Assembly: GCF_016909075.1 (NCBI RefSeq)
Contig: NZ_JAFBFC010000003.1
Location: 496,001 to 560,000 of the forward strand
Length of the DNA: 64,000 bases
DNA from: Priestia iocasae
Lineage (GTDB): Bacteria > Bacillota > Bacilli > Bacillales > Bacillaceae_H
Direction: 5' to 3'
The translations under genes were made by a program, and so were the position numbers. Positions 1 to 8,992 of the stretch are shown piece after piece. The notes under the pieces were generated by a model. That model was given only the letters and a program-made list of their open reading frames with translations, had not been told where the DNA came from and did not search any database. Within the stretch, counting starts at the first letter, position 1, and each line of letters opens with the position of its first letter.

Positions 1-185
1 TTACTACTTCTCAAGAAATATACTTACTAGACGCCTCTCATTTGCTTCCACTATGGGAAAATATGAAAAAGCAAGGAAGAAAGTCAATTCCTAAAAAGGA
101 GATAGAAACAAAAGGTCATTTAATAGAAATTGGGTATCACCCACGAATTGATTACATCAAAACTGTAGATAAATTGTACTTTTAA
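1..185 (+). CDS. recU: RecU Holliday junction resolvase, C-terminal end (partial)
   Basis: An open frame enters from the left edge (first full codon at base 3) and stops at 183-185. The roughly 60 visible residues include GYHPRIDYI shortly before the end, which matches the C-terminus of Bacillus RecU as I remember it. RecU is the Holliday junction resolvase of Firmicutes, used in recombinational repair and chromosome segregation. The catalytic N-terminal part is outside the window. recU directly precedes ponA, as in B. subtilis, with a 63-bp gap here. Identification rests on the short tail plus gene order. Confidence 0.85.
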   Translation, partial: TTSQEIYLLDASHLLPLWENMKKQGRKSIPKKEIETKGHLIEIGYHPRIDYIKTVDKLYF

Positions 186-248
186 GAGTATGATATAAAT
201 GTTTACCGAAATCATTCTCTTACAATTAGTTGAAAGGTAGGAGCTTTT

Positions 249-2945
249 ATGTCAGAGAATTACACTTCTCGTGAAGAACGTCGACGATCTCAAGGCGACA
301 ATAAGCAAAAAAATAAATCATCAAATTCAGCACAGAAAAAGAAACGCGGAGGAATTTTCCGTAAGATTGTTGTTGTTGTTGTATTATTAGGACTCGTTTC
401 AATGATTGCTGGAGCAGGTACATTTTTTGCGCTCGTAAGCGATGCTCCCAAAATTGATGATTCGATGTTAAAAGATTCATTATCATCGAAAATTTACGAC
501 GTAAATGGTGAGAAAATTGCAGAGCTTGGCGGTCAAAAACGTACATACGTTCAATACGATGATATTCCACCATTCGTGAAAGAAGCCTTTCTTGCAACAG
601 AAGATGTTCGTTTCTTTAAACATCATGGGGTTGACTTTTATCGAATTGGCGGTGCTCTTATTGCAAACTTCCAAGATGGATTTGGATCTGAGGGTGCAAG
701 TACTATCACGCAACAGGTAGTAAAAAACTCATTTTTAACACCTGAAAAAACCATTAAACGTAAAGTACAAGAAATGTGGCTTTCTTTCCAATTAGAACGA
801 AAGTATTCAAAGCAGCAAATTCTTGAAATGTACTTAAATAAAATTTACTTTGCAAAAGGTGAAGTATATGGAATTGCGAAAGCAGCTGAAACGTTTTATG
901 GCACGACAGATTTAAATGAGCTTGAACTACATCAAGCTGCGATGCTTGCAGGACTTCCTCAAGCTCCAAATGCATACAACCCTTACAACAATCCAGAATC
1001 AGCAACAAAGCGTCGTAATATCGTGTTAAGCCTAATGGAACGACATGGTTTTATTACAAAAGCTGAAGCTGATGAAGCTAAAAAAATTGATGTACAAGCT
1101 ACATTAGTTGAGCGCACAGAAGAGCAAGAGCAATATGCTGCGTTTATTGATGAAGTGATTGAAGAAGTAAAAAGTAAAACAGAAGCAGATGTGTTTTCTG
1201 CCGGTCTTGAAATTCACACCACTCTTGACCCTGAGGCACAAAGCTATGTAGAAAAAACGTTGAACACGAATGAGGTTGTTCAATTTCCAAATGATAACTT
1301 CCAAGCAGCTATTGTGCTACTAGACACAGAAACAGGCGCAGTTCGAGCAATTGGTGGTGGACGTAACCGTGTATCTCGTGGGTTTAGCTTAGCGACAGAT
1401 AACTATCCACAGCCTGGTTCAACCATTAAGCCTATTCTCGATTATGGTCCTGCGATTGAATATCTAAATTGGTCAACAGCTCAACCACTGAACGATGAGC
1501 CATACACTTACTCAAATGGAACAGCGATTAACAACTTTGATCGCAGTCACAAAGGATGGCTTTCGGCACGTGAAGCACTTGGACGCTCTCGAAATATTCC
1601 TGCTTTAAAAGCGTTCCAAGCTGTTGGAGCAGAGAAAGCGAGAGAATTTGGTGCAAATCTAGGTATTCCATTAGAAAAATCAATTCCTGAAGCTTATTCA
1701 ATTGGTGGATTCAACAAAGGTGTCTCCCCTCTTCAATTAGCCGGAGCATATAGTGCATTTGGAAATAATGGTATTTACAATAAGCCTCATACTGTGACAA
1801 AAGTAAATTTTCCAGATGGAACAGAAATGGACTTAACACCTAAACCTAAAGTAGCTATGAAAGATTCAACAGCCTTTATGGTGACACATATGCTACGATC
1901 TGTTGTAGAAGAGCCTTATGGAACTGCTACATCTGTTCGTACTTCTGGCTTAACGATTGCCGGTAAAACAGGAACAACGAACTTCGATGCACAAGAAAAA
2001 GCAAGATACAATGTTCGTGACGGCGGAGTAAAAGATGTGTGGTTTGCAGGTTATACACCTAAATATACTGCTGCTGTTTGGACAGGGTATGAGAAATATT
2101 CGAGCGAAGATTATATTTACAGCAAATCAGAAAAGGATATGGCTAAATCTATCTTTAAAAAAGTGGTTAGTCATGTATCAGAAGGTAAAGATAGAGGAAG
2201 CTTTAAACAGCCTAATAGTGTTGTAAAGGTACCTATTGAAAAAGTATCGGGTGAAGAACTTCGAAAACCAAGTGCAGGAACACCAAGCAACATGGTAGAG
2301 GAAGAATACTTTATTCGTGGTTCAGAGCCAACAAAAGTTTCGAAAAAATATATGGGAGCAGACCGTCCACAAGGTGTGAAAGCACAGTTTGATCCAGCAT
2401 TAAATCAAATCAATGTTAACTGGTCTTATCCAGAAGACAAATTAGGGGACGTCACATTCCAAATAACTACTTCAATTGATGGTAGCTCTTCACAACAATC
2501 AACAACAGATACATCCCTTGTTGTGCCATCACCAACACCTGGAGCAACCTATACATTTACAGTCACAGCAACATTAGGTGATTCTACAAGTAAAGGAGCT
2601 TCTGCTTCTGTAAGAATACCAGGTGGTGAGGAAGAAGAACCATCTGAAGATGAGAATGATGATTCGGAAGAAAAACGTAAAGAAGATGATGATGATGATG
2701 ATGAAGAGGATGATGATTCATCAGATTCTGAAAATAAGCCTGATAAAGGCAAAGATAAAGATAAAGATAAAGACAAAGATAAAGATAAAGATAAAAATGA
2801 AGACAAAGATAACGAGCAACCGCCTAGCGAGGATAATGAAGGAAATCAGCCTACTCCGCCATCAGGAGATAATCAAGATGGGCAAAACCCACTGCCGAGT
2901 CCAGGAGACACAAATGGCACAAACCCTCCTCCTAGTGAAGGATAA
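249..2945 (+). CDS. ponA: Penicillin-binding protein 1A/1B (bifunctional glycosyltransferase/transpeptidase)
   Basis: Class A PBP of 898 residues that polymerises and cross-links peptidoglycan outside the membrane. Order of parts: Lys/Arg-rich cytoplasmic tail; one membrane segment at about 36-60; GT51 glycosyltransferase with ATEDVRFFKHHG and EGASTITQQ; transpeptidase with SxxK (PGSTIKP, Ser391), SRN, and KTGTT at 573-577; a fibronectin-III-like module at about 715-790; and a low-complexity tail. The tail has an Asp/Glu run, about nine Lys-Asp repeats, then a Pro/Gly/Asn-rich end, coded by short tandem repeats that could vary in length. The ATG follows GGTAGGAG. Length is close to B. subtilis PonA (about 914). 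It is convergent with ypoC and shares a terminator with it. Confidence 0.97.
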   Translation: MSENYTSREERRRSQGDNKQKNKSSNSAQKKKRGGIFRKIVVVVVLLGLVSMIAGAGTFFALVSDAPKIDDSMLKDSLSSKIYDVNGEKIAELGGQKRTYVQYDDIPPFVKEAFLATEDVRFFKHHGVDFYRIGGALIANFQDGFGSEGASTITQQVVKNSFLTPEKTIKRKVQEMWLSFQLERKYSKQQILEMYLNKIYFAKGEVYGIAKAAETFYGTTDLNELELHQAAMLAGLPQAPNAYNPYNNPESATKRRNIVLSLMERHGFITKAEADEAKKIDVQATLVERTEEQEQYAAFIDEVIEEVKSKTEADVFSAGLEIHTTLDPEAQSYVEKTLNTNEVVQFPNDNFQAAIVLLDTETGAVRAIGGGRNRVSRGFSLATDNYPQPGSTIKPILDYGPAIEYLNWSTAQPLNDEPYTYSNGTAINNFDRSHKGWLSAREALGRSRNIPALKAFQAVGAEKAREFGANLGIPLEKSIPEAYSIGGFNKGVSPLQLAGAYSAFGNNGIYNKPHTVTKVNFPDGTEMDLTPKPKVAMKDSTAFMVTHMLRSVVEEPYGTATSVRTSGLTIAGKTGTTNFDAQEKARYNVRDGGVKDVWFAGYTPKYTAAVWTGYEKYSSEDYIYSKSEKDMAKSIFKKVVSHVSEGKDRGSFKQPNSVVKVPIEKVSGEELRKPSAGTPSNMVEEEYFIRGSEPTKVSKKYMGADRPQGVKAQFDPALNQINVNWSYPEDKLGDVTFQITTSIDGSSSQQSTTDTSLVVPSPTPGATYTFTVTATLGDSTSKGASASVRIPGGEEEEPSEDENDDSEEKRKEDDDDDDEEDDDSSDSENKPDKGKDKDKDKDKDKDKDKNEDKDNEQPPSEDNEGNQPTPPSGDNQDGQNPLPSPGDTNGTNPPPSEG

Positions 2946-2950
2946 AAAAA

Positions 2951-2990
2951 CAACCCCACTGAAGCCTAAATCAGTGGGGTTGTTTTTTTT
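2951..2990. terminator. Bidirectional terminator between ponA and ypoC
   Basis: Perfect 12-bp stem CAACCCCACTGA / TCAGTGGGGTTG with an 8-base loop, A-tract on the left and T8 on the right, so it works for both converging genes. The ypoC stop codon (2971-2973) lies at the top of the stem. Confidence 0.93.
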
Positions 2991-3486
2991 GTACAATTAG
3001 CATTTTAGCATATAACCTTTCAAGCTCTTGATAAAGTTCTCCTAATTGAATAAATGAGTGGTATAAAAAAGGTTTCTTCATAACAAAGGCTAACCGTTCG
3101 TACACATTTATTGGTTTATATGTCAGTTTATTGAGGTCTTCCTCTAAATGAGTGAGACGAGGAACGTTTACTCCATTTGTCCAAAATAAAGCACTAATAA
3201 AATTAGCTATTGCGTGTCTCATAGGATCCAATGCATACGTTGCCTCTCTTTTTTTATATAAATCGGCAATAAAATCCTTCTGTTCTCGCCATACTTGAAA
3301 CATGGTTGGCATATAATCAGATTGTTTCTTCCATGGCTCTTCACTTTGCACACCCATATCATATGCAAAAATAGTCGATTGAATCACTTGCTTGACCTCT
3401 TTCAACTCACTTCGCTCAACGATTGAGTTTTCTGAAAAAAATAGTGGATGATAAAAAGCTGAGGCTACATTTCCTTTTCTATCCAT
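2971..3486 (-). CDS. ypoC: YpoC family protein (function unknown)
   Basis: 171-residue soluble protein, identified by position after nth and by general resemblance to B. subtilis YpoC. No catalytic motif, membrane segment or signal peptide is evident; it is rich in helices, with aromatic and charged residues. The start codon overlaps the end of nth by 8 bases, so translation is probably coupled and the gene belongs to a dnaD-nth-ypoC unit. The last codons (for QPH) and the stop lie inside the shared terminator stem with ponA. Its biochemical role is unknown to me. Confidence 0.85.
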   Translation of the reverse strand: MDRKGNVASAFYHPLFFSENSIVERSELKEVKQVIQSTIFAYDMGVQSEEPWKKQSDYMPTMFQVWREQKDFIADLYKKREATYALDPMRHAIANFISALFWTNGVNVPRLTHLEEDLNKLTYKPINVYERLAFVMKKPFLYHSFIQLGELYQELERLYAKMLIVQKKQPH

Positions 3487-4138
3487 CTATTTGTTTTCCC
3501 TTCATTCGCTTTTTCCCCTCTCGACAAACGTCTAATAAAGGACAGATATGACATTGTGGAGATTGTGCCTTACAATGATAGCGACCAAAGAAAATCATAC
3601 GATGATGAGTAACCGACCACTCTTCTCTAGGAACTTTTTTCATTAATGTTTTTTCTACTTCTAATACAGAATCTTTCCATTTACAAATGGCTAACCGTTT
3701 ACTTACTCGTTCCACATGGGTATCTACTGCAATAGCTGGAATACCAAAAGCAACAGAAACGACAACATTTGCAGTCTTTCTTCCTACTCCAGGTAGCTTT
3801 GTCAATTCATCTCGATCTTGAGGAACTTTTCCACCATATTCATCAATTAATAGCTGACATAATTTACGAATATTTTTCGCTTTATTTCGATACAACCCTA
3901 TTGAACGGATGTCTTGTTGTAATTCCTCATCTGATACAGCCAAATAATCTTCAGGTGTTTTATACTTTTGAAATAAATCTTTTGTGACCTTATTAACTAG
4001 CGCATCTGTACACTGTGCAGACAATGCCACCGCGATGACTAATTCAAATGGATTGCGGTGATTTAACTCACAGTGAGCATCTGGGAACATTTCTGCCATT
4101 TGATCGAGACAATAACGAATTTGTTTTAACGTTAACAT
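3479..4138 (-). CDS. nth: Endonuclease III (DNA glycosylase/AP lyase)
   Basis: 219 residues. It removes oxidised pyrimidines in base excision repair and cuts at the abasic site. The helix-hairpin-helix LPGVGRKTANVV carries the catalytic Lys121; the catalytic Asp is 139 (AVDTHV). The [4Fe-4S] cluster ligands are Cys189, Cys196, Cys199 and Cys205, with the canonical C-x6-C-x2-C-x5-C spacing. All key residues are present, so it should be active. It lies downstream of dnaD with about 230 bases between them, and overlaps ypoC. Confidence 0.97.
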   Translation of the reverse strand: MLTLKQIRYCLDQMAEMFPDAHCELNHRNPFELVIAVALSAQCTDALVNKVTKDLFQKYKTPEDYLAVSDEELQQDIRSIGLYRNKAKNIRKLCQLLIDEYGGKVPQDRDELTKLPGVGRKTANVVVSVAFGIPAIAVDTHVERVSKRLAICKWKDSVLEVEKTLMKKVPREEWSVTHHRMIFFGRYHCKAQSPQCHICPLLDVCREGKKRMKGKQIDG

Positions 4139-4367
4139 TTTTACATCTCACCTTGCTATGTAATTTATCTACTCAATTCTTTCTTAAAATAACACAAAAA
4201 CCCCTACACACAAAATCCAAAACAAGTGAATGGATAAAGTGATAGGGATTTTATTGAAAGGACCTCTCCTTTTATTTACTACTTATGGGATTATCCCACT
4301 TTTTATCCGTCTTAACTAATTAAATATAAACATAGCTTCTTACATTAGGAAATTTTCAATAGGATGA

Positions 4368-5078
4368 TTACTGTTCAAGCCAGTTAAAAAATGGAACAGA
4401 TGAGTTCGCGGCTTCTTTCTCTACAGCTGAAGATTTCTTTTGTGGTTGCTGATGTTGACGAAACTTTCTTCCGTAACTTCGCGCTTGTTCAATCGTTTTA
4501 ATGCCATTCTTTTTCCATTCAAATAAAATTCGATCAATGTAACGAAAATTCAACTTACCCGACATGACTGCTTCACGTAAAGCTGCTTTAATAATTACAA
4601 TATCATGATGATCTTGATCAACCCACATTGTTAATGTTTCACATTCAAAAGGAGATAATGGACGGCCAAATTCCTTTTCAAAAATGGAATATAAGTCTAA
4701 TTCAGTTTGCTGTTGTGTTTCAGCTGTTTTATGTTGGGTTTCTTTCATCATGAAGTAAATAAGCTTCTCCCACAATGGCTTTAGTGAATAAGTTTCCGTA
4801 ATCATAGAGGATTGATCATGATGTTGTTCAATCGTTAGAAAACCTCGTTGAATTAAGCTACGTAACGTCTCCATGCAAGCTGTACTTGAGATGCTCATTT
4901 TACTTGAAAGTTCCACTGGAGTAGGAAAAGAATTCCCACCTTCAAGCGCTGCGTGAATATGCATGAGCGTCATAAATTCAATTTCATTTAAGCCTAATTG
5001 AGCATAGTGATTCATCAATAGCTTTGGGATTGACACACTTCCTTGCTCAAACCATTCGATTATATTTTCTTTATCCAT
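4368..5078 (-). CDS. dnaD: DNA replication initiation/restart protein DnaD
   Basis: 236 residues from the ATG at 5078, which has GAGGTG seven bases upstream; the in-frame TTG at 5093 has no such site. The N-terminal winged-helix DDBH1 domain (about 1-100) is followed by the DDBH2 domain with the YxxxIxxxW-like stretch RYIDRILFEW, which binds ssDNA/DNA. The tail is Gln/Lys/Ser-rich. DnaD acts with DnaA, DnaB and DnaI in loading the helicase at oriC and in PriA-dependent restart. Neighbours asnS-dnaD-nth match B. subtilis order. Confidence 0.95.
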   Translation of the reverse strand: MDKENIIEWFEQGSVSIPKLLMNHYAQLGLNEIEFMTLMHIHAALEGGNSFPTPVELSSKMSISSTACMETLRSLIQRGFLTIEQHHDQSSMITETYSLKPLWEKLIYFMMKETQHKTAETQQQTELDLYSIFEKEFGRPLSPFECETLTMWVDQDHHDIVIIKAALREAVMSGKLNFRYIDRILFEWKKNGIKTIEQARSYGRKFRQHQQPQKKSSAVEKEAANSSVPFFNWLEQ

Positions 5079-5151
5079 ATATGAACACCTCAACTTTTAG
5101 TATATCATGAAGTGGAAATCTTACGTACTGAATTATGACATGGTTGAAAAA

Positions 5152-5312
5152 TAAAAGGAGTTGTCCAAAAAATTCAAAAACGAATTGATTTTCTGTTTCA
5201 TGAAAACTGGACCGTCAACTAAAACCCTTGATAATACAGAGTTTTCACGACGATCCAGTTTGAAAGAGGGTGTCCTAAAAGGCGCTGTTAATCCCTTTTG
5301 AGACACCCTCTT
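5152..5312. repeat. Nested inverted repeats in the dnaD-asnS gap (possible remnant element)
   Basis: The 264-bp gap holds two stacked structures. One is an inverted pair AACTGGACCGTC / GACGATCCAGTT (11 of 12 match) around an AT-rich loop. The other is the asnS terminator. The left edge GGAGTTGTCC-AAAA resembles the inverse of the right edge TTTTGAGACACCCTC, giving an overall imperfect terminal-inverted-repeat look of about 160 bp. No coding sequence is left. It could be a decayed MITE/IS end or simply a compound terminator; I cannot decide from one copy. Confidence 0.4.
5264..5312 (-). terminator. asnS terminator
   Basis: Imperfect stem AAGAGGGTGTCC-TAAAAGG / CCTTTTGAGACACCCTCTT with an 11-base loop, 31 bases past the asnS stop. 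It belongs to the set of related hairpins reported in the findings. Confidence 0.8.
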
Positions 5313-5342
5313 ATGTTATTTTCTATTCGTTCATTTCTTAAG

Positions 5343-6635
5343 TTAAGGATATAGACGATTTAATAAACGTGGGAATGGAATTGTCTCACGTACGTGCTCT
5401 ACACCGCTAATCCATGCAACTGTACGCTCTAGACCAAGGCCAAATCCTGAATGTGGAACAGAACCATATTTTCGAAGTTCTAAGTACCACTTATACGTTT
5501 CAGCATCTAGGTCATGCTCCTTTACACGTTGCTCTAATAAGTCCATGTCATGAATACGTTGTGAACCACCAATGATTTCTCCATAACCTTCTGGAGCAAT
5601 TAAATCTGCACATAATACAACATCACTATTCTCTGCATCTGGCTGCATATAGAATGGTTTTAACGATGTTGGATAATGCGTGATAAATACTGGCTTATCA
5701 TAGCTTTCTGCAATTGCTGTTTCATGTGGAGCACCAAAGTCATCACCCCATTGAACATCATCAAAGCCTTTTTCATGTAAGAATTTAATGGCATCATCGT
5801 ATGAAATACGTGGGAATGGTGCTTTAATATTTTCTAATTTTGATGTGTCACGACCTAATGTAGTAAGCTCTAACTTACAATTCTTTAGTACAGATTGAAC
5901 AACATGTGATACGTATTCTTCTTGTACTTTTAGGTTATCTTCAAACTCATAGAAAGCCATTTCCGGCTCAATCATCCAAAACTCAATTAAATGGCGACGA
6001 GTTTTTGATTTTTCTGCGCGGAACGTTGGACCAAATGAAAATACTTTTCCTAATGCCATCGCAGCAGCTTCCATGTAAAGCTGTCCACTCTGAGAAAGAT
6101 ATGCATCTTCATCAAAATACTTTGTATGGAAAAGTTCTGTTGTTCCTTCAGGAGCACTTCCTGTTAAGATCGGAGGATCTACCTTTGTAAATCCATTTTC
6201 ATTAAAGAATTCATATGTTGCACGAATGATTTCATTACGTACTTTCATAACTGCATGCTGACGCTTTGAACGTAACCAAAGATGACGGTTGTCCATTAAA
6301 AATTCTGTACCATGCTCTTTTGGTGTAATTGGATAGTCCACTGCTGCATGAATGACTTCAAGCTTTGTAACAGATAGCTCGTAACCAAACGGTGAGCGCT
6401 CATCTGCACGTATAACCCCTGTTACATACAAAGAGGATTCTTGAGTCATTGATTTTGCTAATTGAAATACCTCTTCTCCTACTTCAGCTTTTACAACGAC
6501 ACCTTGCATAAAGCCTGAGCCATCACGAAGCTGTAAAAATGCAATTTTACCACTTGAACGTTTATTTGCAAGCCAAGCACCAATTGTTACTTCTTGTTCA
6601 ACGTACTTGCCTGCTTCAGAAATCGTAATTTTCAC
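5343..6635 (-). CDS. asnS: Asparaginyl-tRNA synthetase
   Basis: 430 residues, the usual length. Class II synthetase charging tRNA-Asn. An N-terminal OB-fold anticodon-binding domain (about 1-110; [14 protein letters not shown]) is followed by the catalytic core with motif 2 ([12 protein letters not shown], then FWMIEPEM) and motif 3 ([13 protein letters not shown]) near the C-terminus. The ATG at 6635 is preceded by GGAGGGG. A 222-base gap with the aspB terminator separates it from aspB, so it probably has its own promoter. I looked for a T-box in that leader and saw none, only an imperfect hairpin (6673-6704). Confidence 0.97.
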   Translation of the reverse strand: MKITISEAGKYVEQEVTIGAWLANKRSSGKIAFLQLRDGSGFMQGVVVKAEVGEEVFQLAKSMTQESSLYVTGVIRADERSPFGYELSVTKLEVIHAAVDYPITPKEHGTEFLMDNRHLWLRSKRQHAVMKVRNEIIRATYEFFNENGFTKVDPPILTGSAPEGTTELFHTKYFDEDAYLSQSGQLYMEAAAMALGKVFSFGPTFRAEKSKTRRHLIEFWMIEPEMAFYEFEDNLKVQEEYVSHVVQSVLKNCKLELTTLGRDTSKLENIKAPFPRISYDDAIKFLHEKGFDDVQWGDDFGAPHETAIAESYDKPVFITHYPTSLKPFYMQPDAENSDVVLCADLIAPEGYGEIIGGSQRIHDMDLLEQRVKEHDLDAETYKWYLELRKYGSVPHSGFGLGLERTVAWISGVEHVRETIPFPRLLNRLYP

Positions 6636-6811
6636 GATGAATACCCCTCCAAAACACTTACGTAAAATAAAATGTCAGTCGAATGAATCACATTCCTACT
6701 GACTCATTTAATTAATTCTGCTCTTACAGTCATGTTTGCAACTGTCTATAAAAACAGAATCAACTAAGTATGTACGACCATTTTATTATACAATTCGACA
6801 CTCACAATAAC

Positions 6812-6848
6812 AAGAGAGAATCAAGTGTCAAAAACTTGATTCTCTCTT
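6812..6848 (-). terminator. aspB terminator
   Basis: Perfect 14-bp stem AAGAGAGAATCAAG / CTTGATTCTCTCTT, nine-base loop, 10 bases past the aspB stop. The U-run is poor (TTGTTATTG), so read-through into asnS is possible. Confidence 0.75.
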
Positions 6849-6857
6849 GCACATTTT

Positions 6858-8042
6858 TTATTTCATATGACGATCCATAAAATGACTAATTCGATCAATT
6901 GCTCTTTCAAGTAAATCTAGAGACGTTGCATAAGATAAGCGAACATTTTCTGGAGATCCAAAGCCTGATCCTGGAACTAAAGCAACCTTCTCTTCTTCTA
7001 AAATCGCTTCCACCCATTGATCAACATTTTCAAACCCTGTTAATCGAGCTGCTTCAATTGCATTAGGGAACAAGTAGAATGCACCTTGTGGTTTAATACA
7101 TGTGAAGCCTGGTACAGCCACTAGCTTATCATACATAATATTCAGGCGTTCTTCAAATGCTTGCCTCATTATTTCAACAGGCTCTTGTGTACCATTGTAA
7201 GCAGCAATGGACGCATATTGCGCAACAGAAGTTGGATTTGATGTACTGTGGCTTGCAAGATTGGTCATTGCTTTAATAATCTCTTCATTACCAGCTGCAT
7301 ATCCGATACGCCAACCTGTCATTGAATGTGATTTTGATACTCCATTAATAATAATGGTTTGTTCTTTTAATTGTGGAGAGATTTCAGCAATTGATACGTG
7401 CTTTTCTCCACCATAAACAAGTTTTTCATAGATTTCATCAGAAACAATAAGAAGATCATGCTTTAAACAAACTTCACCAATTGCCTCTAACTCTTCACGG
7501 CTGTAAATCATACCTGTTGGATTACTTGGTGAGTTAATAATAACGGCTCTTGTTTTGTTCGTTACGGTCGCTTCTAGCTGTTCTGGCGTAATTTTAAACT
7601 GGTTACTTTCAAACCCTTCCACATAGACAGGAACACCTTGAGCTAACTTAACTTGTTCAGGATAACTTACCCAATATGGTGTCGGAATAATAACCTCGTC
7701 TCCCTCATCTAATAGCACTTGAAAAAGTGTGTAAAGAGCATGCTTTGCACCAGAACATACGATGATCTCGTTTGACTTATATTCAAGACCTTGATCATCC
7801 TTGAACTTTTGAGCAATTGCTGTTTTTAATGATGCTAATCCCCCAGATGGCGTATATTTTGTATGTCCTTCATTCATTGCTTTTTCTGCCGCTTCTAAAA
7901 TGTGTGCTGGTGTATTAAAATCAGGTTCTCCTGCTCCTAATCCAATAACATCATGTCCTGCAGCTTTTAATTCCTTTGCTTTAGCTGTAATCGCTAATGT
8001 TGAAGATGGCGTTAAAGCTGATACACGTTTAGCTAATTTCAC
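6858..8042 (-). CDS. aspB: Aspartate aminotransferase (class I PLP enzyme)
   Basis: 394 residues. It transfers the amino group between glutamate/oxaloacetate and aspartate/2-oxoglutarate in the cytoplasm. Fold-type I markers: N-terminal GLGAGEPDFNTP, the substrate-side SNPTG motif, VSDEIYE, PLP-binding Lys in GVSKSHSMTGWRIGY (about residue 235), and the C-terminal arginine in ENVRLSYA. It is followed by asnS and preceded by ypmB, as in B. subtilis. The aspartate it makes feeds asparagine, lysine (dapB, same window) and beta-alanine (panD, same window). Confidence 0.95.
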   Translation of the reverse strand: MKLAKRVSALTPSSTLAITAKAKELKAAGHDVIGLGAGEPDFNTPAHILEAAEKAMNEGHTKYTPSGGLASLKTAIAQKFKDDQGLEYKSNEIIVCSGAKHALYTLFQVLLDEGDEVIIPTPYWVSYPEQVKLAQGVPVYVEGFESNQFKITPEQLEATVTNKTRAVIINSPSNPTGMIYSREELEAIGEVCLKHDLLIVSDEIYEKLVYGGEKHVSIAEISPQLKEQTIIINGVSKSHSMTGWRIGYAAGNEEIIKAMTNLASHSTSNPTSVAQYASIAAYNGTQEPVEIMRQAFEERLNIMYDKLVAVPGFTCIKPQGAFYLFPNAIEAARLTGFENVDQWVEAILEEEKVALVPGSGFGSPENVRLSYATSLDLLERAIDRISHFMDRHMK

Positions 8043-8129
8043 TAAAATCTCCCCCTAAAAGCATCAAAAATTTATATCACATATGTTCTGTATAAAAACA
8101 GGGTTAAACACATGGTATATTCATTCTCA

Positions 8130-8618
8130 TTATTGTGATAAACTATAGCGTTTCAAGAACTTTCCACTTTCAAAATCAACATAATAGTATGTAAAGCGAT
8201 TTTCCTCATCTATATATGTGATTTCCCACAGCGGTAGTTTTCGCTCCATTCCTAAACGAACAGATTTAATTTCTTGAGGATTTCGTTCGTTTTCTACAAG
8301 AGAACGAGCTTGAGCTTGTGTAATGCCACTTGCTTCTTTTTTCATGATCATATCATGTTTTTTACGATCTTTCGGCACCCAAACAATTACTTTTTCGCCT
8401 TTATTGTTTGTTCCTTTTACAATATAAAATGTATCTTTTCCAAAGTATGTTTGGACATTTGTTACATCTTTTAGCTGATATTTTTTATCTGCTAATACCA
8501 TCGCTTTTTCTTCATCACTTTGTTTCCCTTTTACAGATTGATGGTAAGTCGAAGCAAACTGCCAACTTACGATAACGATAATAAAAATAATAATTAAAAT
8601 ACTCCACTTTTTCATCAT
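8130..8618 (-). CDS. ypmB: YpmB family membrane-anchored PepSY-type protein
   Basis: 162 residues. One N-terminal membrane segment (about 5-24, strongly Ile/Val) and the rest extracytoplasmic, with PepSY-like features (YQLKDVTNVQTYFGKDTFYIV; AQARSLVENERN followed by YVDFESGKFLKRY). Two consecutive ATG codons start the gene; the ypmA stop is only 9 bases upstream, so the two are probably cotranscribed and coupled. Function unknown; known only as a conserved neighbour of aspB and dinG. Confidence 0.88.
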   Translation of the reverse strand: MMKKWSILIIIFIIVIVSWQFASTYHQSVKGKQSDEEKAMVLADKKYQLKDVTNVQTYFGKDTFYIVKGTNNKGEKVIVWVPKDRKKHDMIMKKEASGITQAQARSLVENERNPQEIKSVRLGMERKLPLWEITYIDEENRFTYYYVDFESGKFLKRYSLSQ

Positions 8619-8627
8619 AACCCTACT

Positions 8628-8798
8628 TTATGTACGATAAATAGTAAAAATCGCTTTTTCTTTGTCTTCTTCATCTAAAGCTAGTCCAAACATCAAATCT
8701 TTCTTTTTCAATGTTCGATTTAAGCTATCTACAATCTTATATAAATCTGAAGAGTATTCAATTCGAACCGTTGATAATACTTCAATTTTGCTTTCCAC
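8628..8798 (-). CDS. ypmA: YpmA family small protein
   Basis: Short gene of 57 codons including the stop. It starts at GTG (8798) with a perfect AAGGAGG eight bases upstream. The 56-residue product begins MESKIEVLSTVRIEYS and ends AIFTIYRT; it is acidic/basic mixed, soluble and without Cys. Length and place (directly before ypmB) match B. subtilis YpmA (DUF4264-type). An extended -10-like TGTTATAAT lies on the minus strand at about 8892-8900, about 95 bases upstream. Function unknown. Confidence 0.88.
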   Translation of the reverse strand: MESKIEVLSTVRIEYSSDLYKIVDSLNRTLKKKDLMFGLALDEEDKEKAIFTIYRT

Positions 8799-8960
8799 CT
8801 GTCATTCCTCCTTACGAGATGCACACAAAAATTGCTATTCATAACATGTTGTATTTCGGTGACACTATACCTACAAAGCATTCAACCATTATTATAACAG
8901 CTTAAAACAAAATTACGAAAACTTTCTCAATAAAATTCTTTCCTATCCACACTATACAAA

Positions 8961-8990
8961 AGCAGCTTATTTAAAAAGCTGCTCTTTTTT
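8961..8990. terminator. Terminator downstream of the MBL-like gene
   Basis: Short stem AGCAGCTT / AAGCTGCT with A-tract on one side and T6 on the plus-strand side. For the minus-strand gene ending at 8993 the U-run is only TTTTG, so its strength is uncertain. Confidence 0.55.
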
Positions 8991-8992
8991 AC

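Noticed and set aside
2747-2812. Direct repeats as a possible CRISPR
   Set aside because: Unit is only 6 bp, has no spacers and lies in a coding sequence.
2549-3000. Poly-Ser and Lys/Ile/Met-rich open frames opposite or shifted to the ponA tail
   Set aside because: Direct by-products of the GAT and AAAGAT repeats in ponA; no ribosome site, no homology.
6636-6857. Possible T-box ahead of asnS
   Set aside because: No TGGNACCGCG core or specifier-loop features; only an aspB terminator and a small imperfect hairpin.
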